Assembly (NCBI RefSeq): GCF_001571365.1
Contig: NZ_BCTQ01000023.1
Location: 1 to 64,000 of the forward strand
Source: Achromobacter denitrificans NBRC 15125
Lineage (GTDB): Bacteria; Pseudomonadota; Gammaproteobacteria; Burkholderiales; Burkholderiaceae_B
Direction: 5' to 3'
DNA length: 64,000 nt
Below are positions 19,885 through 27,965 of the stretch, piece by piece. The first letter of the stretch is position 1. Every line of letters begins with the position of its first letter. The notes under the pieces were generated by a model, which did no database searches, was not told where the DNA came from, and worked only from the letters and a program-made list of their open reading frames with translations. The position numbers and the translations under genes were made by a program.

Positions 19885-20673
19885 TTGCTGCGCGTTACGT
19901 CGATCAATCTCAATGGTATCCGGTCCGCCTTCCGCAAGGGCCTGCAACCCTGGATGGAAAAGCATGCCGCGGACGTGCTCTGCCTGCAGGAAATCAAGGT
20001 TTCCCACGACGACCTGACCGAGGACCTGCGCCATCCGCCCGGCTATACCGGCCACTTCCACCACGCGGTGAAGAAGGGCTACAGCGGCGTCGGCATCTAC
20101 CTGCGCAACGCCGCCGAGCGCGTGCACACCGGCCTGGGCTGCGAGGAATTCGACCCCGAGGGGCGCATCATCCGCGCCGACTGGAAAAACTTGTCGGTGA
20201 TCAGCGCCTACCTGCCCTCGGGCTCCAGCGGCGACGAGCGGCAACAGGCGAAGTACCGCTTCCTGGACCGCTTCGGTCCCTGGATCGACGGCCTGATGCA
20301 CGAGCACCGGACCACCGGCCGCGAGTTCATCATCTGCGGCGACTGGAACATCGCGCACAAGGAAATCGACCTGAAGAACTGGAAGGGCAACATGAAGAAC
20401 TCGGGCTTCCTGCCCGAGGAACGCGCCTGGCTGACCGACGTCTTCGACAAGCGCGGCTTCGTGGACGTGTTCCGCACCATCGACGAACGGCCGGACCAGT
20501 ACACCTGGTGGAGCAACCGCGGCCAGGCCTGGGCGAAGAACGTGGGGTGGCGCATCGACTACCAGATCGCCACGCCCGGCATCGCGGCCAAGGCCCGCAG
20601 CGTCGCCATCTACAAGGACGAACGCTTTTCGGATCACGCGCCGCTGACGATCGACTACGACGCCACGCTCTGA
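19885..20673 (+). CDS. xthA: Exodeoxyribonuclease III / AP endonuclease
   Basis: 262 residues. The start is a TTG at 19885, chosen because AGGAG at 19873-19877 is spaced 7 nt before it and the product begins directly with the family strand 'LRVTSINLNGIRSAF'. ExoIII-fold residues are visible: catalytic Glu in 'CLQEIKVSH', 'GRIIRADWKNLSVISAYLPSG' (read in parts), 'CGDWNIAHKEID' (Asp/Asn) and 'FSDHAPLTI' (general-base His). It cleaves at abasic sites in base-excision repair. The stop lies inside the convergent LysR gene: the two coding regions overlap by 19 bp. Confidence 0.95.
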   Translation: MLRVTSINLNGIRSAFRKGLQPWMEKHAADVLCLQEIKVSHDDLTEDLRHPPGYTGHFHHAVKKGYSGVGIYLRNAAERVHTGLGCEEFDPEGRIIRADWKNLSVISAYLPSGSSGDERQQAKYRFLDRFGPWIDGLMHEHRTTGREFIICGDWNIAHKEIDLKNWKGNMKNSGFLPEERAWLTDVFDKRGFVDVFRTIDERPDQYTWWSNRGQAWAKNVGWRIDYQIATPGIAAKARSVAIYKDERFSDHAPLTIDYDATL

Positions 20674-21584
20674 TCCCGCGCGGGCCAGGCGGCGGCTTCG
20701 CGCAACGACGCGGCCGCCTCCTCCCGCAACCATTCCAGGAAAGCCGCCGCCCGCGGATCCTCCGCGCACGGCCGCGGCGACAGCAGGAAATAGGCGGAGC
20801 CGTCCCGCGTGAAGCCGCGGGGCGCCTCCAGCCGGCGGTCACGCAAGGCATCGCAGGCCATCAACGCGGAGCCGATCGCCACGCCCAGCCCGGCCGCCGC
20901 CGCCTGCAAGCTCAGATAGAAATGCTCGTAGACCGGCCCGGCACGCCGCGGAGGCTTGCGGCCCGCGGCCAAGGACCATTGCCGCCAGGCCTGCGGTCGC
21001 GTCGCGCTGCCGAGCGCCGGCGCCCCGCCCCAGTCATCCTCGTCCGCGCCGGCCGACACCGCGCCCACCAAGCCCGGCCGGCACGCCGGGCCGGTCCATT
21101 CGTCGCACACGCGCTCGGCATGCAGCGCGGCGTCCCACTCGAAATCGTTGCGCCGCAGCGCCACGTCCACGCCCTGGGCGGCGAAGTCCAGCGGGCCGCC
21201 GGCCGCGTACAGATGCACCTGCGCGCCCGGATGGCGCCGCTGGAAATCCGGCAAGCGCGGAATCAGCCACATCATCGCGATCGTCGGTTCGCAGGACAGC
21301 ACCAGCGGCGCATCGCCCGCCGGCTGGCGCAGCCGGGCCAGGCCGGCCGACAGCTGCTCGAACAGCGTGCCGGTCAACTCGTGCAGCTGCCGGCCTTGAT
21401 CGGTCAGGAAAACACCCCGATTCCGCCGCTCGAACAGCGCCAGGCCCAGGCTCTCCTCCAGTAGCCTGACCTGTCGGCTTACCGCCCCGTGCGTGACGTG
21501 CAGTTCCTCGGCCGCCTTGCCGAATGCCTGGTGACGGGCCGCGGCATCGAACACGCGCAGAGCATTGAGGGGCGGCAATTTCAT
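20655..21584 (-). CDS. LysR-family regulator (GcvA-like)
   Basis: 309 residues starting at 'MKLPPLNALRVFDAAARHQ'. The winged HTH (residues 6-65) has 'FGKAAEELHVTHGAVSRQVRLLEESLG' in two parts, and the effector domain begins 'LVLSCEPTIAMMWLIPRLPDF', the GcvA/AmpR-like pattern. It diverges from a LysE/RhtB exporter gene, with 105 bp between, and probably controls it. The 3' end overlaps xthA by 19 bp. The ligand is unknown. Confidence 0.9.
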   Translation of the reverse strand: MKLPPLNALRVFDAAARHQAFGKAAEELHVTHGAVSRQVRLLEESLGLALFERRNRGVFLTDQGRQLHELTGTLFEQLSAGLARLRQPAGDAPLVLSCEPTIAMMWLIPRLPDFQRRHPGAQVHLYAAGGPLDFAAQGVDVALRRNDFEWDAALHAERVCDEWTGPACRPGLVGAVSAGADEDDWGGAPALGSATRPQAWRQWSLAAGRKPPRRAGPVYEHFYLSLQAAAAGLGVAIGSALMACDALRDRRLEAPRGFTRDGSAYFLLSPRPCAEDPRAAAFLEWLREEAAASLREAAAWPARDQSVAS

Positions 21585-21689
21585 GGCGATTGGTGATTTT
21601 TTCTGACGGATACCCAGCATTAAAAATCGTTTTTGGGTCGGGCGCCAGCGCGCCAGAATGCCGGCTCTCCTTCCACTTGCCGCCTCGCC

Positions 21690-22301
21690 ATGACCGAATT
21701 GATCGCCGTCGCCCTCATCACCGTTCTCGCCGTCATCAGCCCGGGCCCGGACTTCGCCATGGTCACGCGCTACAGCTACCTGTTCGGCCGGCGCACCGGC
21801 CTGACCTGCGCCCTCGGCATCGCGCTGGGCGTGCAGGTGCACGTGTTCTATACGATGTACGGCGTGAGCCTGCTCGCCCACCATGCGCAATCCGTGCTGC
21901 AGGGCATCAAATTGGCTGGCGCCTGCTACCTGGCCTACGTCGGCTGGAAGACCTTCTTCAATCGCGCGCCCGTCGACGGCGGCTCGCCGGCAGGCCCGGC
22001 GATATCGGCCTGGCGGGCCTTCCGGGGCGGTTTCCTCACGAATGCCCTGAACCCCAAGACCACCCTGTTCGTGGTCAGCACCTACACGCAGCTCGTCTCG
22101 CCCGGCACGCCGCTGGCGTGGCAGTTCGGGTATGGGCTGTTCATGTCGTTGGCGCACTGGCTCTGGTTCAGCGTCGTGGCCTGGTCGATTTCCTCGCCGC
22201 TGCTGCGCCAGCGTCTGCTCGCCCATCAGGCAACGGTGGACCGCGCGGTGGGCGCCGTCCTGATGGCGCTGGGCGGCGCGCTCGCCGCCGCCCAGCTATG
22301 A
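21690..22301 (+). CDS. LysE/RhtB-family amino-acid exporter
   Basis: 203 residues from the ATG at 21690; an upstream ATG at 21633 would run into the divergent promoter. Six membrane segments, with the family start 'ITVLAVISPGPDFAMVTRYS' in parts (the PGPD motif), 'KLAGACYLAYVGWKTF' and 'GFLTNALNPKTTLFVVS'. RhtB-type proteins export neutral amino acids or homoserine lactone-like compounds; the substrate is not readable. The divergent LysR gene is the likely regulator. Confidence 0.9.
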   Translation: MTELIAVALITVLAVISPGPDFAMVTRYSYLFGRRTGLTCALGIALGVQVHVFYTMYGVSLLAHHAQSVLQGIKLAGACYLAYVGWKTFFNRAPVDGGSPAGPAISAWRAFRGGFLTNALNPKTTLFVVSTYTQLVSPGTPLAWQFGYGLFMSLAHWLWFSVVAWSISSPLLRQRLLAHQATVDRAVGAVLMALGGALAAAQL

Positions 22302-22604
22302 ACTGTTGCCTGCGTGTGACTTTTCTCAAATAAATAAATGGGGACGTATAAATAGCGCGCCCCCGCCCAACGAGTGTCCGAAGCGCTTCGCCCGGCCTAT
22401 CCGACGCCCCTACGGTTAAGGGGACAGCCTTGATCTTCCTGGCTTAAAAATTGGGGACATATTAATTTCCCTAGGAAATTCAAGGAAATCGACCAAAATC
22501 AGACTGTTCCAGCCCTTCCCGCAGCTTTTCCAGAAGCAATACGTCCCTATTTTATCGTCTAGAAAAAGAGCTTTGATATCAACGTGATGGCGCGTTTTTC
22601 GGCT
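22302..22604. other. Non-coding region with MITE/REP-like element upstream of gdhA
   Basis: AT-richer non-coding DNA. AAATGGGGACGTAT (22336-22349) and the reverse complement of AAATAGGGACGTAT (22539-22552) form 14-bp terminal inverted repeats with one mismatch, bounding about 217 bp. Inside are AAAATTGGGGAC (22447-22458), shared with the argB upstream region, and a perfect hairpin AATTTCC-CTA-GGAAATT (22464-22480). The palindrome TTGATATCAA lies at 22573-22582. No coding frame. Confidence 0.65.
22336..22552. mobile_element. Candidate MITE / REP-type element
   Basis: Defined by 14-bp imperfect terminal inverted repeats ending in GGGGACGTAT / ATACGTCCCT. It has a short internal palindrome, no transposase and low coding potential. 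The GGGGAC core resembles sequences associated with REP/RAYT-type elements in proteobacteria, by general recollection rather than a database match. I see no target-site duplication. Confidence 0.5.
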
Positions 22605-22634
22605 TTGCGCAGGGCAACAATTTAGCCCTACAAT
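22605..22634 (+). promoter_or_regulatory. Candidate sigma-70 promoter of gdhA
   Basis: TTGCGC (22605-22610), an 18-bp spacer and TACAAT (22629-22634). It ends 97 bp before the gdhA start. The downstream NtrC-like boxes begin 3 bp after the -10, where a bound regulator would block initiation. Confidence 0.5.
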
Positions 22635-22636
22635 TC

Positions 22637-22674
22637 CGCACCATACAGGTGCGACCTTGCACCAAAACCGTGTA
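22637..22674 (+). promoter_or_regulatory. Tandem NtrC-like boxes upstream of gdhA
   Basis: Box 1 (22637-22653) is an exact GCACC-N5-GGTGC dyad. Box 2 (22658-22674) is TGCACCAAAACCGTGTA, 14 of 17 positions matching the classical NtrC consensus TGCACC-N5-GGTGCA. The centres are 21 bp apart, two helical turns, as expected for cooperative dimers. I see no GG-N10-GC sigma-54 element, and position next to a sigma-70-like -10 suggests repression under nitrogen limitation (inference). Confidence 0.65.
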
Positions 22675-22730
22675 TTTCGCGCCCCAATCCGGCGCAGTCC
22701 GCACCTATTCGAAGCACCCCCGAGGAGATC

Positions 22731-24077
22731 ATGTTGAAAGTGCAGAGTCTGGACGACTTCCTGCGTGGCGTCGCCGCGCGCGACCCGCAACAGCCTGAAT
22801 TCATGCAAGCCGTCCAGGAGGTGATGCTGAGCCTGTGGCCTTTCATCGAAAAGCACCCCCACTACGCCGAGCACGCCGTGCTCGAACGCCTGGTGGAACC
22901 GGAACGCGTGATCCAGTTCCGCGTGTGCTGGACCGACGACCGCGGCCAAGCCCAGGTCAACCGCGCTTTCCGCATCCAGCACAGCTCGGCCATCGGCCCG
23001 TTCAAGGGCGGCATGCGTTTCCACCCCTCGGTGAACCTGTCCATCCTGAAGTTCCTGGCCTTTGAACAGACCCTGAAGAACTCGCTGACCACGCTGCCCA
23101 TGGGCGGCGGCAAGGGCGGCTCCGACTTCGACCCCAAGGGCAAGTCCGACGCCGAAGTCATGCGCTTCTGCCAGGCCCTCATGATCGAGCTGTACCGCCA
23201 CCTGGGCCCGGACACCGACGTGCCGGCCGGCGATATCGGCGTGGGCGCGCGCGAAGTCGGCTTCATGGCAGGCATGATGAAGAAGCTGTCGAATTCGACG
23301 GCCAGCGTATTCACCGGCAAGGGCCTGACGTTCGGCGGCAGCCTGATCCGCCCCGAAGCCACCGGCTACGGCACCGTGTACTTCGCGGAAGAAATGCTCA
23401 AGCGCGTGGGCCGCTCGTTCGACGGCCTGCGCGTATCGGTATCGGGTTCGGGCAACGTGGCGCAATACGCCATCGAGAAGGCCATGGCGCTGGGCGCCAA
23501 GGTCGTTACCATCTCCGATTCCAACGGCACGGTCGTGGACGAAGCCGGCTTCACCCATGAGAAGCTGGTCGCGCTGATGCACATCAAGAACGACCTGCGC
23601 GGCCGTCTGGACACGTACGCCCGCCAATTCGGCCTGAAGTACGAAGAAGGCAAGCGTCCGTGGCACGTGCCCGTGGACGTGGCCCTGCCCTGCGCCACCC
23701 AGAACGAACTGGAACTGGACGACGCCCAGACCCTGATCAAGAACGGCGTGCTCTGCGTCGCCGAAGGCGCCAACATGCCTGCCACGCTGGAGGCCGCCAA
23801 GGCCTTCATCGCGGCCCGCGTGCTGTACGCGCCGGGCAAGGCCAGCAACGCCGGCGGCGTGGCGGTGTCGGGCCTGGAAATGGCGCAGAACTCGGCCCGC
23901 CTGGCCTGGACGCGCGAAGAAGTCGACACCCGCCTGCATGCCATCATGCGCGACATCCACGAAAACTGCGTGCGCCACGGCCACACCGAGCGCGAATACG
24001 TGAACTACCTCGACGGCGCCAACATCGCCGGTTTCGTGAAGGTCGCCGACGCCATGCGCCAGCAGGGGTTGTACTAA
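22731..24077 (+). CDS. gdhA: NADP-type glutamate dehydrogenase
   Basis: 448 residues, the length of hexameric small GDHs. It interconverts 2-oxoglutarate plus ammonia and glutamate. Conserved features: 'FKGGMRFHPSVNLSILKFLAFEQ' (in parts), catalytic Lys in 'LPMGGGKGGSDFDPKG' (about 121-136), 'PAGDIGVGAREVGFM', and a Rossmann half with 'VSGSGNVAQYAIEKA' and 'CVAEGANMPAT'. 'GSLIRPEATGYG' and the Ser-rich coenzyme loop favour NADP. AGGAG lies 7 bp upstream. Candidate NtrC boxes precede it and an interspersed repeat follows the stop. Confidence 0.97.
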   Translation: MLKVQSLDDFLRGVAARDPQQPEFMQAVQEVMLSLWPFIEKHPHYAEHAVLERLVEPERVIQFRVCWTDDRGQAQVNRAFRIQHSSAIGPFKGGMRFHPSVNLSILKFLAFEQTLKNSLTTLPMGGGKGGSDFDPKGKSDAEVMRFCQALMIELYRHLGPDTDVPAGDIGVGAREVGFMAGMMKKLSNSTASVFTGKGLTFGGSLIRPEATGYGTVYFAEEMLKRVGRSFDGLRVSVSGSGNVAQYAIEKAMALGAKVVTISDSNGTVVDEAGFTHEKLVALMHIKNDLRGRLDTYARQFGLKYEEGKRPWHVPVDVALPCATQNELELDDAQTLIKNGVLCVAEGANMPATLEAAKAFIAARVLYAPGKASNAGGVAVSGLEMAQNSARLAWTREEVDTRLHAIMRDIHENCVRHGHTEREYVNYLDGANIAGFVKVADAMRQQGLY

Positions 24078-24170
24078 CCCCCCCCCCGAAAGCGCTGCGC
24101 GCTTCCCCCCCCAGGGGGGCGCCGCTGCGGACCGGCAGAGCCCGGCTCCGCGCGGCCCCGATGGGGGGAG
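24078..24170 (+). repeat. GC-rich palindromic interspersed repeat, copy 2
   Basis: Starts at the gdhA stop: C9, GAAAGCGCTGCGCGCTT, a C8-A-G6 palindrome, GCGCCGCTGCGGACCGGC, then GGCTCCGCGCGGCC. It shares the order and most bases of the copies after argB and livK. The remaining gap to 24330 holds short imperfect direct repeats of CAGACCTGCTT and no gene. Confidence 0.85.
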
Positions 24171-24330
24171 ACCTGCTTCATCAGGGCAGACCTGCTTTCT
24201 TGGGCAGAACTTGTCTGATCAGGGAGGATCTGCCTCATTGGCAGGGACCCACCTGAACCAGCCATGCAGACTTCTCGGATCTTTCGGGTGAACCACACCC
24301 GCGCCCTCGGGCGCGGGCGGCGCTTGACGC

Positions 24331-24831
24331 TTAGTGCTTCATCGCGCCGTGGTTCATGCCGCCGTGGTTCATGCCCGGGTTGTGCGATGCGGGCTTGACC
24401 TTGAATTCCACGGCCACTTCGCCCGCCTTTTCGAACTTCAGCTTGGCCGGCACCGTGGCGCCGTCGGTGAACGGGGCCTTCAGCTTGATGAACATGACGT
24501 GGTAGCCGCCCGGGCTCAGCTTGACCTCGGTGTCGGCGGGCAAGGCGATGCCGCCTTCCACCTGGCGCATCTTGGACACGCCGTTCTCGGTCTGCACCGT
24601 GTGCAGCTCGACGCGCTCCGCGGCGTCCGAGGTGACCGACAGCAGGCGGTCTTCCGCCTTGGCGTCATTGTCGATGTCCATATACCCCGCGCCATTGGAC
24701 TGGCCCGGCGCCGAGGCGCGGACCCAGAGGTCGTCGATCTCGATCTGGCCAACCTTGTAGTCCTTCGCCCAAGCCGTGCCGGCCGTGCACAGGCCCAGGG
24801 CGGCAATGACAGCGAACTTGCGGATGTTCAT
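24331..24831 (-). CDS. Periplasmic copper chaperone PCu(A)C
   Basis: 166 residues: a signal peptide (cleavage near 'GTAWA-KDY'), then a PCuAC cupredoxin-like domain. The Cu(I) ligand pattern H-x-n-M-x-n-H-x-M is visible as 'VELHTVQ', 'VSKMRQVEGG' and 'GGYHVMFIKL'. The C-terminal tail 'HNPGMNHGGMNHGAMKH' is rich in Met and His and probably adds metal binding. The family delivers Cu(I) to the CuA site of cytochrome oxidase. No Sco or oxidase gene is adjacent. Confidence 0.93.
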   Translation of the reverse strand: MNIRKFAVIAALGLCTAGTAWAKDYKVGQIEIDDLWVRASAPGQSNGAGYMDIDNDAKAEDRLLSVTSDAAERVELHTVQTENGVSKMRQVEGGIALPADTEVKLSPGGYHVMFIKLKAPFTDGATVPAKLKFEKAGEVAVEFKVKPASHNPGMNHGGMNHGAMKH

Positions 24832-24850
24832 GGGTTGTTCTCCTAAGGGG

Positions 24851-25750
24851 TTAACGCCGCCGGATCAGGCCGCGAGCGGCCGACAGAACCGAATCGGTCA
24901 GGGCTTCCATCGCTTCGGAGTTTACCCGCCAATGCTGCCAGTACAGCGGCACATCCTCCCATGCCCGCCCCCGAAGCAGCATCAGCTGACCTGCATCAAG
25001 ATGCTCCTGCACCAGCGGCAGGGGATTCATGGTCCAGCCCAGGCCGCCCAGCGTGGCCTGCACGAAGGCGCGCGTGGACGGCACCCACCAGACGGGCGGC
25101 TGCCAGGGCGCGGGATCCGCGATCTTGTGCGCGAAGCGGGCCTGCAGGGCGTCCTTGCGGTTGAACACCAGCACCGGCGCCTGCGCCAGCGTCTGCGCAT
25201 TCACGCCTTGCGAAAAATAGCGCTTGTGGAAAGCCGGCGTGCACGTCGCCACGTAGCGCATGCTGCCCAGCGCATGGATGCGGCAGCCCTGCACGGGCTC
25301 GGCCAGCGCGGTCACGGCGCCCAGCACCGAGCCGTTGCGCAGCAGGGCGGCGGTGTGGTCCTGGTCTTCCGATTGCATGTCCAGCGTCGCGCGGGTGCGC
25401 GCCGAGAACTGCAGGGCCGCGTCGACGAACCAGGTTTCCAGGCTGTCGTGGTTGACCGCCACCGGAATGCTGGCATACGGCACGTCGTCGTCTTCCACGC
25501 CCAGCCGGTTCAGGGCGTCGTGCTCCAGCAGCGCGGTCTGCTCGGCCAGCCGGACCAGCACCTGGCCGTCCGACGTGGCCGCCGCCGGCACCGTGCGCTG
25601 CACCAGCAGGCGGCCCATGCGATCTTCCAGCGCCTTGATCCGCTGCGACACCGCGGACGGCGTGACGTTGAGCGACAGCGCCGCGCGCTCGAAGCTGCCT
25701 TCGCGCACCACCGCGGCCAGCGCGCGCAGGTTTCCGTGATCGAGTCTCAT
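24851..25750 (-). CDS. argP: LysR-family regulator ArgP/LysG
   Basis: 299 residues with the ArgP/IciA pattern: 'LRALAAVVREGSFERAALSLNVTPSAVSQRIKALE' (HTH, residues 8-42, read in parts), 'VAVNHDSLETWFVDAAL' and 'GMRYVATCTP'-like 'GSMRYVATCTPAF'. It diverges from a LysE/ArgO exporter, the textbook ArgP-argO / LysG-lysE pairing in which lysine or arginine binding sets exporter transcription. The 150-bp gap between them is AT-rich and should hold the operator. Confidence 0.93.
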   Translation of the reverse strand: MRLDHGNLRALAAVVREGSFERAALSLNVTPSAVSQRIKALEDRMGRLLVQRTVPAAATSDGQVLVRLAEQTALLEHDALNRLGVEDDDVPYASIPVAVNHDSLETWFVDAALQFSARTRATLDMQSEDQDHTAALLRNGSVLGAVTALAEPVQGCRIHALGSMRYVATCTPAFHKRYFSQGVNAQTLAQAPVLVFNRKDALQARFAHKIADPAPWQPPVWWVPSTRAFVQATLGGLGWTMNPLPLVQEHLDAGQLMLLRGRAWEDVPLYWQHWRVNSEAMEALTDSVLSAARGLIRRR

Positions 25751-25900
25751 AAGATTAGTTTTACTTAAGATAGTGAAGAAAAATTAGCTTTAATTCATAC
25801 GCTTGGCAAGGGAAAATGACGCATTGCCGACACCCCAGCCGTGTCCGGCACCGGTAAAGAAGCGCCGCCACAGGCGCAGCAGTCATAAGGTGTATGCGTC

Positions 25901-26533
25901 ATGTTCGCCACGTTTTCCTCCCCCCTTTTCTTCACGGCCTGGGCCAGCGGAACGGCCACCGGGCTGGGCCTGTTCGCCGTCGTGGGCGCGCAAAGCGCCT
26001 TCATCCTGCGCCAGGGGCTGATGCGAGCGCATCTCCTGAGCGTGGTCGCCATCTGCGCGCTGATCGACGCCGTCTTCATCTTCGCCAGCGTTTCGGGCCT
26101 CCAGGCCCTGACGTCCTGGTTCCCCTGGCTCACGACCGCCGTGCTGTGGTTCGGTGTGGCCTTCCTGTCCTGGTATGCGTTCCAATCGGCGCGCCGCGCC
26201 TGGACGGCCACGGGCGGGCTGGCCGCGGCGCGCGAGGCCGTGCCCTCGCGCCGCGCCGCCATGCTGGGCGCGCTGGGCTTTTCGCTGCTGAATCCGCACT
26301 TCTGGCTCGACATGGTGGTGGTCGGCTCGCTGGCGCATGGCTTCGAAGACGCCCGCATGGCATTCGCCGCCGGCGCGCTCACCGCCAGCCTGCTGTGGCT
26401 GGCCGTGCTGGGCATCGGCTCGCGCCTGTTCGCGCCGTTCTTCGCCAGCGCGTCGGCCTGGCGTATCCTGGACGGCCTCATCGCCGTGGTCATGGCCGCC
26501 CTGGCCGTCAGCCTCGCGATCAAAGGCGTCTGA
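25901..26533 (+). CDS. argO: LysE/ArgO-type lysine/arginine exporter
   Basis: 210 residues and six membrane segments. 'GLFAVVGAQSAFILRQGLMR' is the ArgO/LysE signature, followed by 'ICALIDAVFIFASV', 'LGFSLLNPHFWLDMVVV' and 'WRILDGLIAVVMA'. It exports basic amino acids to relieve accumulation from peptide uptake. Control by the divergent ArgP-type regulator is inferred from arrangement and family. Confidence 0.93.
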   Translation: MFATFSSPLFFTAWASGTATGLGLFAVVGAQSAFILRQGLMRAHLLSVVAICALIDAVFIFASVSGLQALTSWFPWLTTAVLWFGVAFLSWYAFQSARRAWTATGGLAAAREAVPSRRAAMLGALGFSLLNPHFWLDMVVVGSLAHGFEDARMAFAAGALTASLLWLAVLGIGSRLFAPFFASASAWRILDGLIAVVMAALAVSLAIKGV

Positions 26534-26707
26534 ACCGCCATCCCGCGCACCGGGAGGAGAAAGCCGCCCAATCGCGCTGGCTTGGCGGCTACCGCGTCGT
26601 GATTTCCCAGGTGCTCCGGCAGTACGGAGAGGGGCTGGCGCCGCCGTCCTTATAATCGGTCCGTTGCCAATCATTCGTCAGGCGCAGCGCCGGCCCCCCA
26701 GACGATC

Positions 26708-27646
26708 ATGCGCGGACCCTCCCCCAAAGACGTGCGCCTGCCGCCGCTGGCCGCCATCCAGGCGTTCGAAGCGGCCGCGCGCCTGGGCTCCTTCGAACGT
26801 GCCAGCGAAGAGCTTTTCGTCACGGCCAGCGCCATCGGCAAGCGCATCGCCGCCCTGGAAGCCTTGCTGGACGTCTCGCTTTTCATCCGCAGCAGCCGGG
26901 GCGCCACGCTCAGTTCGGCCGGCCGCGAATACCTGGATCAGGTGCGCACCGCGCTCGACCTGCTGTCGGACGCCTCGCTGCACAAGCGCGGCGAACCCAA
27001 GCCCGAGCCGCTGCGCGTGGTCTCCACCCCGACCTTCGCGCGGCAGGTCCTGATTCCCTACCTGCCAAGCTTCACCGCCGCGCATCCTGACATCGAGCTG
27101 GAAATCATGCTGTCCATTCCCTACCTGGACATCATGCCGCCGAACGCGGACGTCTGGATCCGCTTCGGCAGCGGCAAATACCCCGGCCTGCACGCCCATC
27201 CGCTCACCGAGGATCCGGTCTTCGCTGTCTGCGCGCCAGGCTACCGCGACGCGCGCGGCCCCTTCAAGCGGCCCGCCGACCTGGCGCGGGCGCAGCTGCT
27301 GCGCTGTCCGATGGAGCCCTGGCGCCCCTGGCTCGCCGCGGCGGGGCTGGACTGGCCCGAGCCCTCGCGGGGCGTGTGGCTGGTCGACCTGGGCATGATG
27401 CTGGCCGCCGCCCGCGCCGGCCAGGGCATTGCGCTCACGCGCCGCACGCTGGCCGCGGAATGGCTGGACGAAGGCAAGCTGGTGCGCGTGCTCGACATCG
27501 AAATCCCCGGGGAATCCCAGTACTACCTGTGCACCGAATCCTCGCGTCCGCCCGGCGGCGCGCGGCAAGCGTTTTCCCTATGGCTGGAAGACGTGTGCAA
27601 ACAGGCATCCCAATGGCCATGCGGCCTTCGGGGCGGCCAGGAATAA
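26708..27646 (+). CDS. LysR-family regulator (GcvA-like)
   Basis: 312 residues. The HTH has 'LAAIQAFEAAARLGSFERASEELFVTASAIGKRIAALE' in parts (residues 14-52). The effector domain begins 'LRVVSTPTFARQVLIPYLPSF' and contains 'DVWIRFGSGKYPGLHAHPL', typical of the GcvA/TrpI-like subgroup. No divergent partner: argO upstream runs in the same direction. It precedes Liv locus 1 by 319 bp and could regulate it. Two palindromic 13-mers overlap its 3' end. Confidence 0.88.
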   Translation: MRGPSPKDVRLPPLAAIQAFEAAARLGSFERASEELFVTASAIGKRIAALEALLDVSLFIRSSRGATLSSAGREYLDQVRTALDLLSDASLHKRGEPKPEPLRVVSTPTFARQVLIPYLPSFTAAHPDIELEIMLSIPYLDIMPPNADVWIRFGSGKYPGLHAHPLTEDPVFAVCAPGYRDARGPFKRPADLARAQLLRCPMEPWRPWLAAAGLDWPEPSRGVWLVDLGMMLAAARAGQGIALTRRTLAAEWLDEGKLVRVLDIEIPGESQYYLCTESSRPPGGARQAFSLWLEDVCKQASQWPCGLRGGQE

Positions 27647-27675
27647 ATTTCCAGCCTGGGGCGGAATGAAATTCC
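27640..27675. promoter_or_regulatory. Tandem near-palindromic 13-mers
   Basis: GGAATAAATTTCC (27640-27652) and GGAATGAAATTCC (27663-27675) match at 11 of 13 positions and are spaced 23 bp centre to centre, about two helical turns. The second lies in a wider hairpin GCGGAAT-GAA-ATTCCGC (27661-27677). This geometry suits a dimeric DNA-binding protein; the factor is unknown. Confidence 0.45.
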
Positions 27676-27965
27676 GCGCAACAGCGCGCCGCGCTGGCTA
27701 GGATGCGGCCAACGCAACTGTCCCATTGGCCGCCACGGCGCATTCCCGGCCCCGTTCCTCTCGTTCCATCCCTTGCTGCATTGCAACGCATGACCGAGGC
27801 CCCCGTGCGCTCGTACTAGGTATTTACGCGGAAAAACGCCGCCGGGTCAGATTCGCGTAAGCGATTGGGCAGAGAGTCACGACACGCAACACAGGAGAGC
27901 GCCGGGATACTCGGCGCGGGCATACGGTTTTCCACGCAGTTCTACCAATTACAACGGAGACATCC
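27647..27965. other. Leader region of Liv locus 1
   Basis: 319 bp between the LysR gene and livK. It holds the tandem 13-mers at its left edge. I see no clear sigma-70 promoter and no riboswitch pattern. ACAACGGAGACATCC just before the livK ATG provides the ribosome-binding site. Confidence 0.5.

Noticed and set aside
24170-24260. Short direct repeats of CAGACCTGCTT and related words
   Set aside because: Imperfect, irregularly spaced and without symmetry; not enough to call an element.
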